A DNA stretch of 24,077 nucleotides from a virus, in IMG/VR virus record IMGVR_UViG_3300028025_000533, positions 1 to 24,077 of that record; one strand, written 5' to 3'. Shown in pieces: positions 7,648-14,598 of this stretch. A program made the position numbers and the translations under genes. The first letter of the stretch is position 1, and every line of letters starts with the position of its first letter. The notes under the pieces are model-generated. The model was not told the origin of the DNA. It saw only the letters and a program-made list of their open reading frames with translations, and made no database searches.

Positions 7648-7710
7648 TTAAACGGATGCGTCAGGCAAGGCAATCGACTGCGCTACCCACTGATATTGTC
7701 TACGGTCCAT
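7648..7710 (-). CDS. Possible 20-residue micro-ORF coupled to the glycine-rich gene
   Basis: The ATG overlaps the stop of the glycine-rich gene (TGATG), and the frame runs 20 codons to a TAA that merges with the AAGGAG of the next gene. The peptide begins MDRRQYQWVAQ and ends PDASV: a charged head, then a mixed tail, with no membrane segment. It fills almost exactly the gap between the two genes. It could be a real micro-protein, a leftover of a degraded fibre accessory gene, or a device that carries ribosomes to the next gene. The overlap and fit are seen directly; expression is inferred. Confidence 0.35.
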   Translation of the reverse strand: MDRRQYQWVAQSIALPDASV

Positions 7711-8492
7711 CACACGTCGCCTGTGTTCGTTGAGGGAAATGCTCTGTTATACCCCCAAATAATTCTTACCGCGCCGCTGCCCGCAGGGTAAGTTCCACTC
7801 GAACCGCCAGCGCCGCCACCATAAGTAGAACCAGAGCCGCCAGAGCCAGCAGTCCCACTTGGATTTGCATTGGAAGTTAAGCCACCAGTGCCGCTAGACC
7901 CTTGGCCTAAAATTCCTACGCCGCCGCCAGAGCCACCCACGTAAGTGCCGCCAGGAACAGACGCTGTCCCGCCGCCGCCAGAGCCACCGGTTCCATTGTC
8001 GCCGTTAGTTCCTAAGCCTCGACCAGCGCCGCCAGCGCCAGCATATCCACCAGCCCCGCCGCCGCCAGACCTGACAGACGATGCACCACCAACTGCAGCG
8101 CCATTGCCGCCAGAGTAACCAGTACCAGCCACCACAGCCCCGCCGATACCTCCGCTATATGGAGTTGAAGATGGTTTACCACCCTCAGCCTCTACTGGCG
8201 CAGACCCCAAAGAGCCGCCAAACGCCGAATTAGAACCCGCTGTACCAACAATAACTGTGTAAGAATTTCCAGGCGTCACTGCGTAGTTGTTGATGTAAGC
8301 CAAAGCGCCGCCACCACCGCCAGCGATACCTTCTGAACTCCAGTTAACAGCCGACCCACCAGAACCTACGCACACAACAGAAACCGAACTTACACCTGTT
8401 GGACAAGTCCATGAGTAAGTTCCAGCAGTTGTAAATGCCTCCTGCCCGCCTGGCAAAGAGCCAACTAAAAATGAGTTACGAGCAGCGAACAT
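7710..8492 (-). CDS. Glycine-rich tail protein, candidate adhesin
   Basis: I start it at 8492 (MFAARNSFLVGS), where the ATG shares one base with the TAA of the upstream fibre gene; the longer in-frame version is unlikely. The 260-residue product opens with a small beta domain (EAFTTAGTYSWTCPTGVSSV, then VVCVGSGG) and continues as a Gly-rich body with GGGGGALAYI and a VTPGNSYTVIVGTAG strand, the hallmark pattern of phage glycine-rich tail domains. Residues about 100-240 are dominated by Gly, Ser, Ala and Thr. It ends in GAVRIIWGYNRAFPSTN, a C-terminal signature I recall from phage glycine-rich tail proteins. Polyglycine sandwich folds of this kind form the receptor-binding part of T-even-like gp38 adhesins. 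Together with its place after a fibre gene, that makes receptor binding likely but unproven. Confidence 0.7.
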   Translation of the reverse strand: MFAARNSFLVGSLPGGQEAFTTAGTYSWTCPTGVSSVSVVCVGSGGSAVNWSSEGIAGGGGGALAYINNYAVTPGNSYTVIVGTAGSNSAFGGSLGSAPVEAEGGKPSSTPYSGGIGGAVVAGTGYSGGNGAAVGGASSVRSGGGGAGGYAGAGGAGRGLGTNGDNGTGGSGGGGTASVPGGTYVGGSGGGVGILGQGSSGTGGLTSNANPSGTAGSGGSGSTYGGGAGGSSGTYPAGSGAVRIIWGYNRAFPSTNTGDV

Positions 8493-9070
8493 TACGGTGT
8501 GTATCCTTGTGCAACAGAACCATACCAATTAGTGCCATCACTGACAAATGAAAAGATGTCCATCTTTCCAGCAGTTGGCGTTACGGTAGGGGCGGACGCA
8601 GTCGTATATTTAACGCCGGTGAATGTTGCGGTGCCGTTGCCCGTAGACGCCGCTTGTTTTAGCAACAAGATAAACGACTTACCCGCAGTAGCAGTAGGCA
8701 TCGTAAATGTGCAAGCAGTGGAAGCAGTGAGCGTCGCTGTTTGAACAGTCCCGCTTGTCAACACTAACGTGTGTGCGCTTGTTACAGTACCGATTGCAAC
8801 AACACTCTCAACGTAATTCGTGACCGTTGGGTTTGTTAGGGTTTTGTTTGTCAGGGTTTGCGTATCTGAAGTGCCAACAACATCCCCTGTAGGCGCGGTC
8901 TTCAACGCAAAAGCAGCTAGATCAGCGTCATAGTCTTGCTTCGATGCGATAGCCGTAGAAATGTTGTTGAACTCAGTATCGATCTCAGTACCCTTGACAA
9001 TCTTCGCGGGGTTACCTGAACTGAGGTTGTCTTTACTGGCAAAGTTAGTGCTCTTTGTGTAGTCACTCAT
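8492..9070 (-). CDS. Short tail fibre / tail appendage protein (192 aa)
   Basis: The start MSDYTKSTNFASKDNLSSGN, followed by KIVKGTEIDTEFNNI, is a familiar opening of podoviral tail fibre proteins and probably mediates attachment to the tail hub. The middle carries TLTNKTLTNPTV, a fibre-shaft motif in many phages. The C-terminus is a compact Thr/Ala-rich beta domain (GKSFILLLKQAAS... DGTNWYGSVAQ). The length is short for a complete receptor-binding fibre, so it may act as an adaptor for the glycine-rich protein that follows by a TAATG overlap. Its own start overlaps the nozzle gene stop as ATGA. Confidence 0.75.
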   Translation of the reverse strand: MSDYTKSTNFASKDNLSSGNPAKIVKGTEIDTEFNNISTAIASKQDYDADLAAFALKTAPTGDVVGTSDTQTLTNKTLTNPTVTNYVESVVAIGTVTSAHTLVLTSGTVQTATLTASTACTFTMPTATAGKSFILLLKQAASTGNGTATFTGVKYTTASAPTVTPTAGKMDIFSFVSDGTNWYGSVAQGYTP

Positions 9071-10626
9071 GATAATTTCCCATTTTTCGATTGGATTTCA
9101 ATCTTTTGAATAGACAGTTGAACGCCGTTAATGTCGGACTCATAGCCTGTCTGAACAACCTTACCTGTGCCAGTAGCAGATGCTTTTAACGTGTTCAAAG
9201 CAACACCATCAGAATACTGAGCCACTACGGTTGCGTTAGCGCCGTACTCAGCGATGCCGTACTCAGCCACGCCTTGAACCGGAATAGTTGCAGTTGAACT
9301 CAGATAGTTAGTCTTGAAGTCAAAACCCCACTTAAAAATAACCGATTGATTCGTGCCGCCGATGACAACAACCGAAATCTTCTTCAAGATAGATATTTGA
9401 TCCGCGTTGCCAAGGTCTGCATGGTTGGTGTAGTACTGCATCCGATACACACTCGTGTAGTCGTTATAGCCCGTATACTGACCAACGTAGCCATTCTTGC
9501 CAATGTAGATAGCGCCGCTTCGCAAAGACGCTAACGCTGTGGGCGCGATGGAGTCCCAAGTAGTTACGCGGGAAGACCCATCCTGCAAAATAACTTTGGT
9601 GTCAAAACAGTAGACCGACTGAGTGACGGGCATCGTCAACAGATAAAAGCCTTCTCTCTCCGAGTAAACAGATTTAATGTTTGCCAAGTTTTGAGAAGCA
9701 ACATCGCTCATCAAGTCGTTACGGACGTTTTTGGACAGATCGCGCTCTGGCGCTGACTTTTCTTGGATTGTGCGCATCAGCGAGCGCACGCCCGAGTTGG
9801 ACAAGAAGATCACATCCGAGCTTGTGGTCTGCACGCTGTCGCGGGCCAAGCAGCCGATGCCGCCCACTGTGTCCGACAAAGACATCGTGGAGGGCGTCGT
9901 CGCACCTTGGTAGACCAGAATCTGGCGCTTGCCGAAGATGAACAGGAACCCGTTGTGCGCGGCCAAGCCTTGCACCTCATCCGCGCCGTTTGGCCACACT
10001 CTTGTAGTGTCTAGGGTGCCTGTGGTGCCGCCTGACCAAACGTGGCCTGCAATCAGGTCTGAAAAGGACACCGTAACCTTGTCGGTGCTGGAGCTGGCCA
10101 CCCACAGGCGACCGTAAGCCGCCAGCGCAATGTTGGCGCTGGGCACCGTGCCGACATAGCCTGACTTCTCGCTTACGCGGCGATAAGTCGTCGTGCTGAC
10201 GGCGGGGTCGTAGATCAGCGGGTCGTGGCCCGCCTGGAAGAAGTAAGTGATGCCGTTGAGCGAAACAACCGACCAGTTGCTAGCGGTGATGGTGGGCGCA
10301 GTAGCCCCGCCCCCGTAGGTCAGCTCCACAACAGCGTTGGCGGTGCCCAGTTTGAACAGCTTGTTGTTACCGGCAAACAGAACGGTCAGGGTGCCGTTTG
10401 TCTGCGCCAGCTCATGGATAACGCCCACATCGTTAGCACCAAGGTCACCAGATGACGAGTTGACCCGTGTCCAGCCCTTACGTGCGCCGATGCGACCGTA
10501 CTGGTCAATCACGCAATTAATCGCCACCAAAGCAAAGCCAGACGCAAGATCAAGAGGAGAGTCTTGCGTATTCAGCCCGAAAAAACCGGGGGCTGAGATG
10601 CTGGCGGTTTGGATCAACTGGCTCAT
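9067..10626 (-). CDS. Tail nozzle / hub protein (519 aa)
   Basis: After MSQLIQTASISAPGFFGLNT comes a patch that resembles the N-terminus of podoviral nozzle proteins (QDSPLDLASGF, then NCVIDQYGRIGARKGW): a list of virion-proximal residues leading into a 'GR.GARKGW' stretch. The rest is beta-rich with repeated blades (TLTVLFAGNNKLFKLG; GITYFFQAG; NGFLFIFGKRQILVYQG), which fits the beta-propeller core of T7 gp12 or P22 gp10-type proteins. It directly follows the adaptor gene with an ATGA overlap, the order expected for head-to-tail connector proteins. The family assignment is from pattern and synteny, not from a search. Confidence 0.7.
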   Translation of the reverse strand: MSQLIQTASISAPGFFGLNTQDSPLDLASGFALVAINCVIDQYGRIGARKGWTRVNSSSGDLGANDVGVIHELAQTNGTLTVLFAGNNKLFKLGTANAVVELTYGGGATAPTITASNWSVVSLNGITYFFQAGHDPLIYDPAVSTTTYRRVSEKSGYVGTVPSANIALAAYGRLWVASSSTDKVTVSFSDLIAGHVWSGGTTGTLDTTRVWPNGADEVQGLAAHNGFLFIFGKRQILVYQGATTPSTMSLSDTVGGIGCLARDSVQTTSSDVIFLSNSGVRSLMRTIQEKSAPERDLSKNVRNDLMSDVASQNLANIKSVYSEREGFYLLTMPVTQSVYCFDTKVILQDGSSRVTTWDSIAPTALASLRSGAIYIGKNGYVGQYTGYNDYTSVYRMQYYTNHADLGNADQISILKKISVVVIGGTNQSVIFKWGFDFKTNYLSSTATIPVQGVAEYGIAEYGANATVVAQYSDGVALNTLKASATGTGKVVQTGYESDINGVQLSIQKIEIQSKNGKLS

Positions 10627-11270
10627 ATGGCTACAAACTCCTGCGCCTCGGGGTAGCGGGTGCCTTCGAGCGCAATGTAATCTGCCAACATGGACCGGTA
10701 CAGTTGGAACGCCTCGGACGAGTTCAAACCGCCGTCCTCACCACGCTCAACCAAAGCGCGGGAGTAGGCATTTTGGGTCACCAACACGTCTGGCACCTTG
10801 ACAAGCGTGCTGTCGGACGACAGTGTCGCCTGGGGCACAGTCAACGAGAAAGGCAGGACGTAGACGTTATCTGGACGTGCGTACAGCAGCACCTTGGTGT
10901 CGCCGTTGTTGTCTACGCCGTCAAATGAATAGTATTCTGGAATACCGCTAATTGCGGGCACCAAGTTCTGGAAGCGGTTCATCTGCACAAAGCTGATGTT
11001 TTGCATTCCGACATTTGATGTGACGTTGATCACATCCATGACTTGAAACTTCTGGCCAGCCCCCGTCAAAGAGTATAAGTAAGTGCCTGGCGTGGTCGTG
11101 ATGGTGACAGTCGTACCCAGCACGTTCCATGCGTAGGAGTCCTCAATCTGGCGTTTGGCATCGTTGACAAACTTGCCGATCAGATTGGAATATGAGGTCT
11201 CGCTGACTGTGGAGACTTGTTCCTCGCGCAAGCGCACTAGAACATCATTGACAAGTTCGAGGTAGGTCAT
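10623..11270 (-). CDS. Head-to-tail adaptor (tail tubular A-like)
   Basis: A 215-residue protein opening with MTYLELVNDVLVRLREEQVS, then SNLIGKFVNDAKRQIEDSYAW. This N-terminal helical pattern is characteristic of adaptor/gatekeeper proteins of short-tailed phages (T7 gp11-like, P22 gp4-like), which bind beneath the portal. A beta-rich middle follows (TTVTITTTPGTYLYSLTG), and the C-terminal helices include NAYSRALVERGEDGG and YRSMLADYIALEG. It lies immediately upstream of the nozzle gene with start-stop overlaps on both sides, matching the assembly order portal-adaptor-nozzle. Confidence 0.8.
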   Translation of the reverse strand: MTYLELVNDVLVRLREEQVSTVSETSYSNLIGKFVNDAKRQIEDSYAWNVLGTTVTITTTPGTYLYSLTGAGQKFQVMDVINVTSNVGMQNISFVQMNRFQNLVPAISGIPEYYSFDGVDNNGDTKVLLYARPDNVYVLPFSLTVPQATLSSDSTLVKVPDVLVTQNAYSRALVERGEDGGLNSSEAFQLYRSMLADYIALEGTRYPEAQEFVAI

Positions 11271-11602
11271 TGGCGTGTCAATCCGATTTGTTCAAATGTG
11301 TTGATAGATGACATTGCGGAAGCCGCTTCAGCTGTAATTCTTACTTGATCACCTTCTTCAAGCACAACATACGCGCCGCCGTCAAACCTTAAATATTGTG
11401 TTGTTGCTAGCTGATACGCATCAATCACTGTGACTTCAGTGTTTGCGCTAGCGTCATACCACCAAACGCTAACCGTTTTATTGTTGCCTGTGTGGTTTGA
11501 GATATAGCAGAGATTCCAAAGTGCGTAGTAACCAGTCGGCACTGTATAGACGGTTGTCTTAGTGCCAGCTGGTAAGTTTACGCCGACAGATATGGGTCTC
11601 AT
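11267..11602 (-). CDS. Small beta-rich virion-associated protein, unknown (111 aa)
   Basis: Predicted almost entirely beta-strand (TKTTVYTVPTGYYALWNLCY, KTVSVWWYDAS, VVLEEGDQVRITAEAAS), with no signal peptide or membrane segment. The 'TVYTVP.GYYAL.N..ISN' and 'LEEGDQVR' phrases resemble small jelly-roll or beta-sandwich proteins that decorate phage heads or tails. It sits between the basic micro-genes and the adaptor and overlaps both neighbours by ATGA. A head-tail or decoration role is plausible from fold and position; no family is assigned. Confidence 0.65.
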   Translation of the reverse strand: MRPISVGVNLPAGTKTTVYTVPTGYYALWNLCYISNHTGNNKTVSVWWYDASANTEVTVIDAYQLATTQYLRFDGGAYVVLEEGDQVRITAEAASAMSSINTFEQIGLTRQ

Positions 11603-11892
11603 TTCTTGTTCCTGGCTGAGATCGCCTTGGCTTTCGCCTTAGCGTCCTCTTTGGACGTTGCGCCCCAAGCCTTCAGAGACAAGAGTAGCCGGGTCGGCTT
11701 ACCGTCTTTCATCTCAGGCCCAGGCATATTGCCCATGCGTGCTAAGAAGGAGGCCCTACGAGGGTTGTCGCCCGACTTCACGGGGGCTTTGAGATCGCCC
11801 CCGGTTGACGCATTATAAGACGCCCGGCCCTTGGCGTTCAAGCCCCCAGATGCAGATTTGCCTTCTTTGCGCTGCCAGGCGGGCGTCTTCAT
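11599..11892 (-). CDS. Small basic protein, PAWQRKEG/GGLNAKGR type (97 aa)
   Basis: It begins MKTPAWQRKEGKSASGGLNA, continues KGRASYNASTGGDLKAPVKS, and has a second block NPRRASFLARMGNMPGPEMK and a Lys/Ala-rich tail. I recall a domain of unknown function in phages and bacteria with the PAWQRKEGK..SGGLN.KGR signature, probably DUF6321; the exact number should be checked. It is strongly basic and lacks membrane segments or cysteines, so nucleic-acid or capsid-interior contact is conceivable. It overlaps the 50-residue gene upstream and the 111-residue gene downstream by ATGA. Confidence 0.75.
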   Translation of the reverse strand: MKTPAWQRKEGKSASGGLNAKGRASYNASTGGDLKAPVKSGDNPRRASFLARMGNMPGPEMKDGKPTRLLLSLKAWGATSKEDAKAKAKAISARNKK

Positions 11893-12041
11893 TTCTTCTT
11901 CGCCTTTCCAGCTTGCGACAGCGCAATGGCCACAGCTTGCTTTTGGGACTTGACAACAGGACCACCCTTGCCGGAGTTCAGCTCACCCGCTTTAAACTCG
12001 CGCATGACCTTGCTGATCTTCTTTTCGGCTTTGGTTTTCAT
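11889..12041 (-). CDS. Small basic protein, DUF6496-like (50 aa)
   Basis: The 51-codon frame starts with MKTKAEKKISKVMREFKAGE and then has LNSGKGGPVVKSQKQAVAIA. The combination 'KVMREFK.G.L.SG..G..VKS.KQA.AIAL..AGK' is the pattern of a small family I know as DUF6496, found in bacteria and phages and of unknown function. About one third of the residues are Lys or Arg. The start overlaps the previous stop (TGA sharing bases with ATG) and the end overlaps the next gene. Family membership is fairly secure from the motif; function is unknown. Confidence 0.75.
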   Translation of the reverse strand: MKTKAEKKISKVMREFKAGELNSGKGGPVVKSQKQAVAIALSQAGKAKKK

Positions 12042-12181
12042 TTCTTTTTCGCTTTATTTGTCGCGGTCCGCTGACCACGGGCTGGCATAGGCTTGGCCTT
12101 GCTAACGGCGATCATCACCGTCATAGGCATGGCCTTCTTGGCCTTCTTGGAATCAGTCATTTTGGGTGCTTTGCCGTACAT
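12038..12181 (-). CDS. Very basic micro-protein, unknown (47 aa)
   Basis: It starts at an ATG preceded by AAGGAG, which is built into the stop codon of the gene before it (TAAGGAG), with a 6-base spacer. The product (MYGKAPKMTDSKKAKKAMPM, then TVMIAVSKAKPMPARG, ending in KAKKK) is Lys/Met/Ala-rich, with no hydrophobic segment long enough for a membrane helix. It overlaps the next gene by four bases. Small MYG..-type Lys-rich proteins occur near capsid genes in related phages as far as I recall, but no role is known. Coding status rests on the strong RBS and overlaps. Confidence 0.65.
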   Translation of the reverse strand: MYGKAPKMTDSKKAKKAMPMTVMIAVSKAKPMPARGQRTATNKAKKK

Positions 12182-12191
12182 GATGTGCTCC

Positions 12192-12404
12192 TTAGATTGT
12201 TTCAACAGCCTTACGTGGCCGACCCATGCGTTTGACGGGCGTTGGGGCCGTCATTGGCAGCGCTTTGCCAGCCTCTTGGGCTTGCGTTTGCTCACCTAGC
12301 GCATCAACCAAAACGTAGCCTGCGTGGCCGCGCATCGAGTCGATGTCATGCTGCTGCGTGAACGTCACCGTATTACCACTTTGCAAGCATTTGTATGTAG
12401 CCAT
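12192..12404 (-). CDS. Small protein with C-terminal AT-hook-like motif (70 aa)
   Basis: The N-terminal half is a compact beta-like unit (MATYKCLQSGNTVTFTQQHD, then SMRGHAGYVLV). The C-terminal tail is basic and contains KRMGRPRKAVETI. The core GRPRK matches the Gly-Arg-Pro core of AT-hook motifs, which bind the minor groove of AT-rich DNA. Only one copy is present, so binding would be weak alone. Position in the capsid-to-tail interval suggests a small virion component or an assembly factor that touches packaged DNA, which is inference. The RBS is weak (GAAAG). Confidence 0.65.
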   Translation of the reverse strand: MATYKCLQSGNTVTFTQQHDIDSMRGHAGYVLVDALGEQTQAQEAGKALPMTAPTPVKRMGRPRKAVETI

Positions 12405-12420
12405 GATTTTCTTTCAGTAG

Positions 12421-12442
12421 AAAGGGGACCTAAGCCCCCTTT
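12421..12442 (-). terminator. Hairpin behind the decoration gene, weak terminator or RNA processing site
   Basis: Three bases after the TAA of the 107-residue gene, the transcript can form a nine-pair stem (AAAGGGGGC / GTCCCCTTT, one G-T pair) with a TTAG tetraloop. No T-run follows on the - strand, so it is not a classical terminator. It could slow polymerase, protect the 3' end of the capsid mRNA, or be an RNase processing site. Confidence 0.5.
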
Positions 12443-12445
12443 CAT

Positions 12446-12769
12446 TTACACCACGCGGCCAACGACCAACTTAACAGTTGTAGAGGCTAAATTAACAGCC
12501 GCTCCAGTTGTGTTGGTTGTGGCAATGGTCACCACGTTGGCGGCAGACACGTAAGCGTGGCGAACAAGCCCCGCTTCGCTCACGCCAGCCGACATACCAA
12601 TCACCATATCGCCCAAGGCAACGCCAGGAACAGCTACGGTGTCAGTCGCCGCAGCTTGGTCTGCGATCTCAGCAGTGTCCAAAGTGCAGGTAATAGCCCA
12701 GGTATCAGAAAAGATACCCCGGAATTGATCATTTCCCCGACGGGAAGTGATTGCGGATGCAGCAGCCAT
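12446..12769 (-). CDS. Probable head decoration protein (107 aa)
   Basis: The gene has a clean AGGAG six bases before its ATG and lies directly behind the major capsid gene. The product is small and Ala/Val/Thr-rich: MAAASAITSRRGNDQFRGIF at the N-terminus, then alternating strand-like segments (TWAITCTLDTAEIA, TVAVPGVALGDMVIGM, VVTIATTNTTGAAVN). Phage head decoration proteins are often about this size, beta-rich and encoded next to the capsid gene. No membrane segment or signal is present. It is isolated from the capsid gene by a strong terminator and followed by a second hairpin, so its mRNA level is likely lower than or distinct from that of capsid. Function is inferred from size, fold and position. 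Confidence 0.6.
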   Translation of the reverse strand: MAAASAITSRRGNDQFRGIFSDTWAITCTLDTAEIADQAAATDTVAVPGVALGDMVIGMSAGVSEAGLVRHAYVSAANVVTIATTNTTGAAVNLASTTVKLVVGRVV

Positions 12770-12781
12770 TTGAATCTCCTT

Positions 12782-12812
12782 AAAAAGACGCCCCCGGCTT
12801 GTGACCGGGGGC
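12782..12812 (-). terminator. Intrinsic terminator directly after the major capsid gene
   Basis: The - strand transcript reads GCCCCCGG, a seven-base loop, CCGGGGGC, then GTC and five T residues: a perfect eight-pair GC stem with a U-tract. It begins seven bases after the capsid stop codon and is followed at once by AAGGAG of the next gene. On the + strand the stem is not followed by a T-run, so it acts for the late operon only. It must be leaky for the downstream tail genes to be expressed unless they have their own promoter. Confidence 0.85.
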
Positions 12813-12818
12813 TATTCA

Positions 12819-13793
12819 TTAGGCTGGTACAGCCAAAGCGAAGGCAGCGGATGCGTCAGCAGCAGTGCTGGTGGCGTTGGTACGCAGAGCCTTCACGCCG
12901 TACAGAGTGTCAGCAGTGAACAGGGTACCGAGGTATTCCTGCTTGTACTGAGTCTGCGAACGGATGCCCAACTGCTCAACCAACACCATCGAATCGCGGT
13001 GGCCCATCAAGCAGATACGGTCAGCGCCGCTGTTACCAGCGCCGGTGTCGGCGTTGGAAGTAGCGAACACGGCCATACCGTAGAGCTGACCGATCTCACC
13101 GTTGCGGATAGCGTCGCCGTTGCCAACGAATGCTTGCTCGGTGTAACGGGCCAGACCCATCAGGGTGTTGCGGCTCGAAGGAGGGATCAGGAAGAAACGG
13201 CCGTCCATAGGAATGTCGTTGTCGTCCAGGCGCTGGATGGTGCGGCGGATAGCAGCATCAGTCAGTGCAGCAGCGTTGGAAGTCGTGCTGTTGTAGGCAG
13301 TAGTGCCGTCAGAGCCAACAAAAGCCTTGGTGGAGGTGTTGCTGGTTGCGTAGTCGTTGGTGCCCACGGTAGCGCCGTTGAAAGCGCGGCCCAAGCGAAC
13401 CAAGTCAGTGTCGATGCGGCGAGCCAAAGCATAACCAGCGTCTTCTGTGTAGAAGGAACGCAGTGATGTCAGAGCTTGCACTTCGACGATGTCTTCGATC
13501 AAGCGGCTGTATTCGTAGTGTTGGTTGATCAACACTTGAATGTTGGTTTCGCTGTTGGCGATCAAAGTCACAGCATCCGTTGCGGCCTTGAGCGAAGCGT
13601 TGCCGCGAGCTGGGCTAGGGATGTTGACGGTATCACCCTTCTTACCTTTGAAAGACATCTTCTTGACCAAGTTGGCCAAGACGAGGTTTTTCTTGTAAGA
13701 GGCAATAATTTCATCACTCCAAATTTCTGGAATGAAACTCGCTGCCGAGGTGGTGGTTACCGAGTTGGTTGGGGAAAATGCGGTGTTTGCCAT
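12819..13793 (-). CDS. Major capsid protein
   Basis: A 324-residue protein with GGAG eight bases before the ATG. It begins MANTAFSPTNSVTTTSAASF and has IPEIWSDEIIASYKKNLVLA, then MSFKGKKGDTVNIPS, a stretch I recognise from podoviral major capsid proteins of the HK97 fold. Later segments (NIQVLINQHYEYSRLIEDIV; RRIDTDLVRLGRAFNG; PMDGRFFLIPPSSRNTL) fit the spine helix and P/A-domain pattern. The position directly after the scaffold gene, and a strong terminator directly behind it, both match a highly expressed capsid gene. The length is typical for this family. I see no slippery site giving a longer minor form. Confidence 0.85.
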   Translation of the reverse strand: MANTAFSPTNSVTTTSAASFIPEIWSDEIIASYKKNLVLANLVKKMSFKGKKGDTVNIPSPARGNASLKAATDAVTLIANSETNIQVLINQHYEYSRLIEDIVEVQALTSLRSFYTEDAGYALARRIDTDLVRLGRAFNGATVGTNDYATSNTSTKAFVGSDGTTAYNSTTSNAAALTDAAIRRTIQRLDDNDIPMDGRFFLIPPSSRNTLMGLARYTEQAFVGNGDAIRNGEIGQLYGMAVFATSNADTGAGNSGADRICLMGHRDSMVLVEQLGIRSQTQYKQEYLGTLFTADTLYGVKALRTNATSTAADASAAFALAVPA

Positions 13794-13814
13794 GTTAAAA
13801 GCTCCAAAGTTAAA

Positions 13815-14546
13815 TTATCGAACACGCCCTTCAGAGTACGCCTGCATGATTTCATCACTCAGTGTTTCGTACCTTGCCGGGTCTGTCATCTTGAGACGAA
13901 TGAGGTCGGCTCGTCGGTAGACTCGTTTTGAACTCTCGCCAGAGCCGCCTACGTCAACTTGCGCAGCTTTCATGCTTTTGGCCCGCACAGCAGTATTTGC
14001 CTGTTCGGATTCCTTGGCCTTGACGCCGCGAAGCTGCTTGAAGGTGGTCAACAGTTCATTGGCCGAATCATAGTCAAACTCACCATCGGCTTTTGCGTAG
14101 AGGCCCAAACGCACGGGCGAAGACTTCACCCAGTTTTGAAACTCAGCATCACCGGCTATCTGTGCGTAGTCGGGATGGTCTTGCACTAGCTTTTGCTGAA
14201 TCTGCATCCGTTTGAAGTCTTGGCCCGCTTGGCGCGCCGCGAGAACATCTGGATGCCTATCAATCGTTGCTTGAACTGCTTTTTGAGGGTTCTCAAAAAA
14301 GTCAACTTCAGGTTCTTCCTCCTGAATACGCTGCTGCTTAGAACTGAGGTTCTGCTTGAGCAACTCGTCAGCTAATTTACGGACCTCGCCGACCTCTTGG
14401 GCCTGCTTGCCAATGAGCTTTTCAGCCTCTTGGTGCATCCGCACAACGTCCTCTAAACTTTTGGCCCTGTATTTCTCAGGAAGTTCGGATTTCGTTTCTT
14501 CAATTTCGAGTTCGCCTAGCGGCTCAGATTCATTGTCAATCAACAT
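13815..14546 (-). CDS. Capsid assembly scaffolding protein
   Basis: A 243-residue, highly charged, mainly helical protein. The acidic N-terminus (ESEPLGELEIEETKSELPEK) leads into YRAKSLEDVVRMHQEAEKLI, then QAQEVGEVRKLADELLKQ, a pattern I know from scaffolding proteins of podoviruses. The middle has long helices (AARQAGQDFKRMQIQQKLVQ), and the basic C-terminus (RVYRRADLIRLKMTDPARYE) is the usual capsid-binding end. It lies 21 bases upstream of the major capsid gene. The start has AGGA nine bases before the ATG. No protease domain is fused, so scaffold is probably released intact or cleaved by a host enzyme. Confidence 0.8.
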   Translation of the reverse strand: MLIDNESEPLGELEIEETKSELPEKYRAKSLEDVVRMHQEAEKLIGKQAQEVGEVRKLADELLKQNLSSKQQRIQEEEPEVDFFENPQKAVQATIDRHPDVLAARQAGQDFKRMQIQQKLVQDHPDYAQIAGDAEFQNWVKSSPVRLGLYAKADGEFDYDSANELLTTFKQLRGVKAKESEQANTAVRAKSMKAAQVDVGGSGESSKRVYRRADLIRLKMTDPARYETLSDEIMQAYSEGRVR

Positions 14547-14598
14547 ATTTATGTTCCTGCCAAAATGGTTGTAGGATAATCAACTCGGCGCTGGGCGC

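Noticed and set aside
12801-13466. + strand frame of 221 codons opposite the capsid gene
   Set aside because: Shadow of a highly biased capsid coding sequence, with no RBS; it begins inside the terminator stem-loop.
12819-13793. Programmed frameshift producing a longer minor capsid protein (T7 10B-like)
   Set aside because: No slippery sequence is seen near the end of the gene, and the stop is followed at once by the terminator stem.
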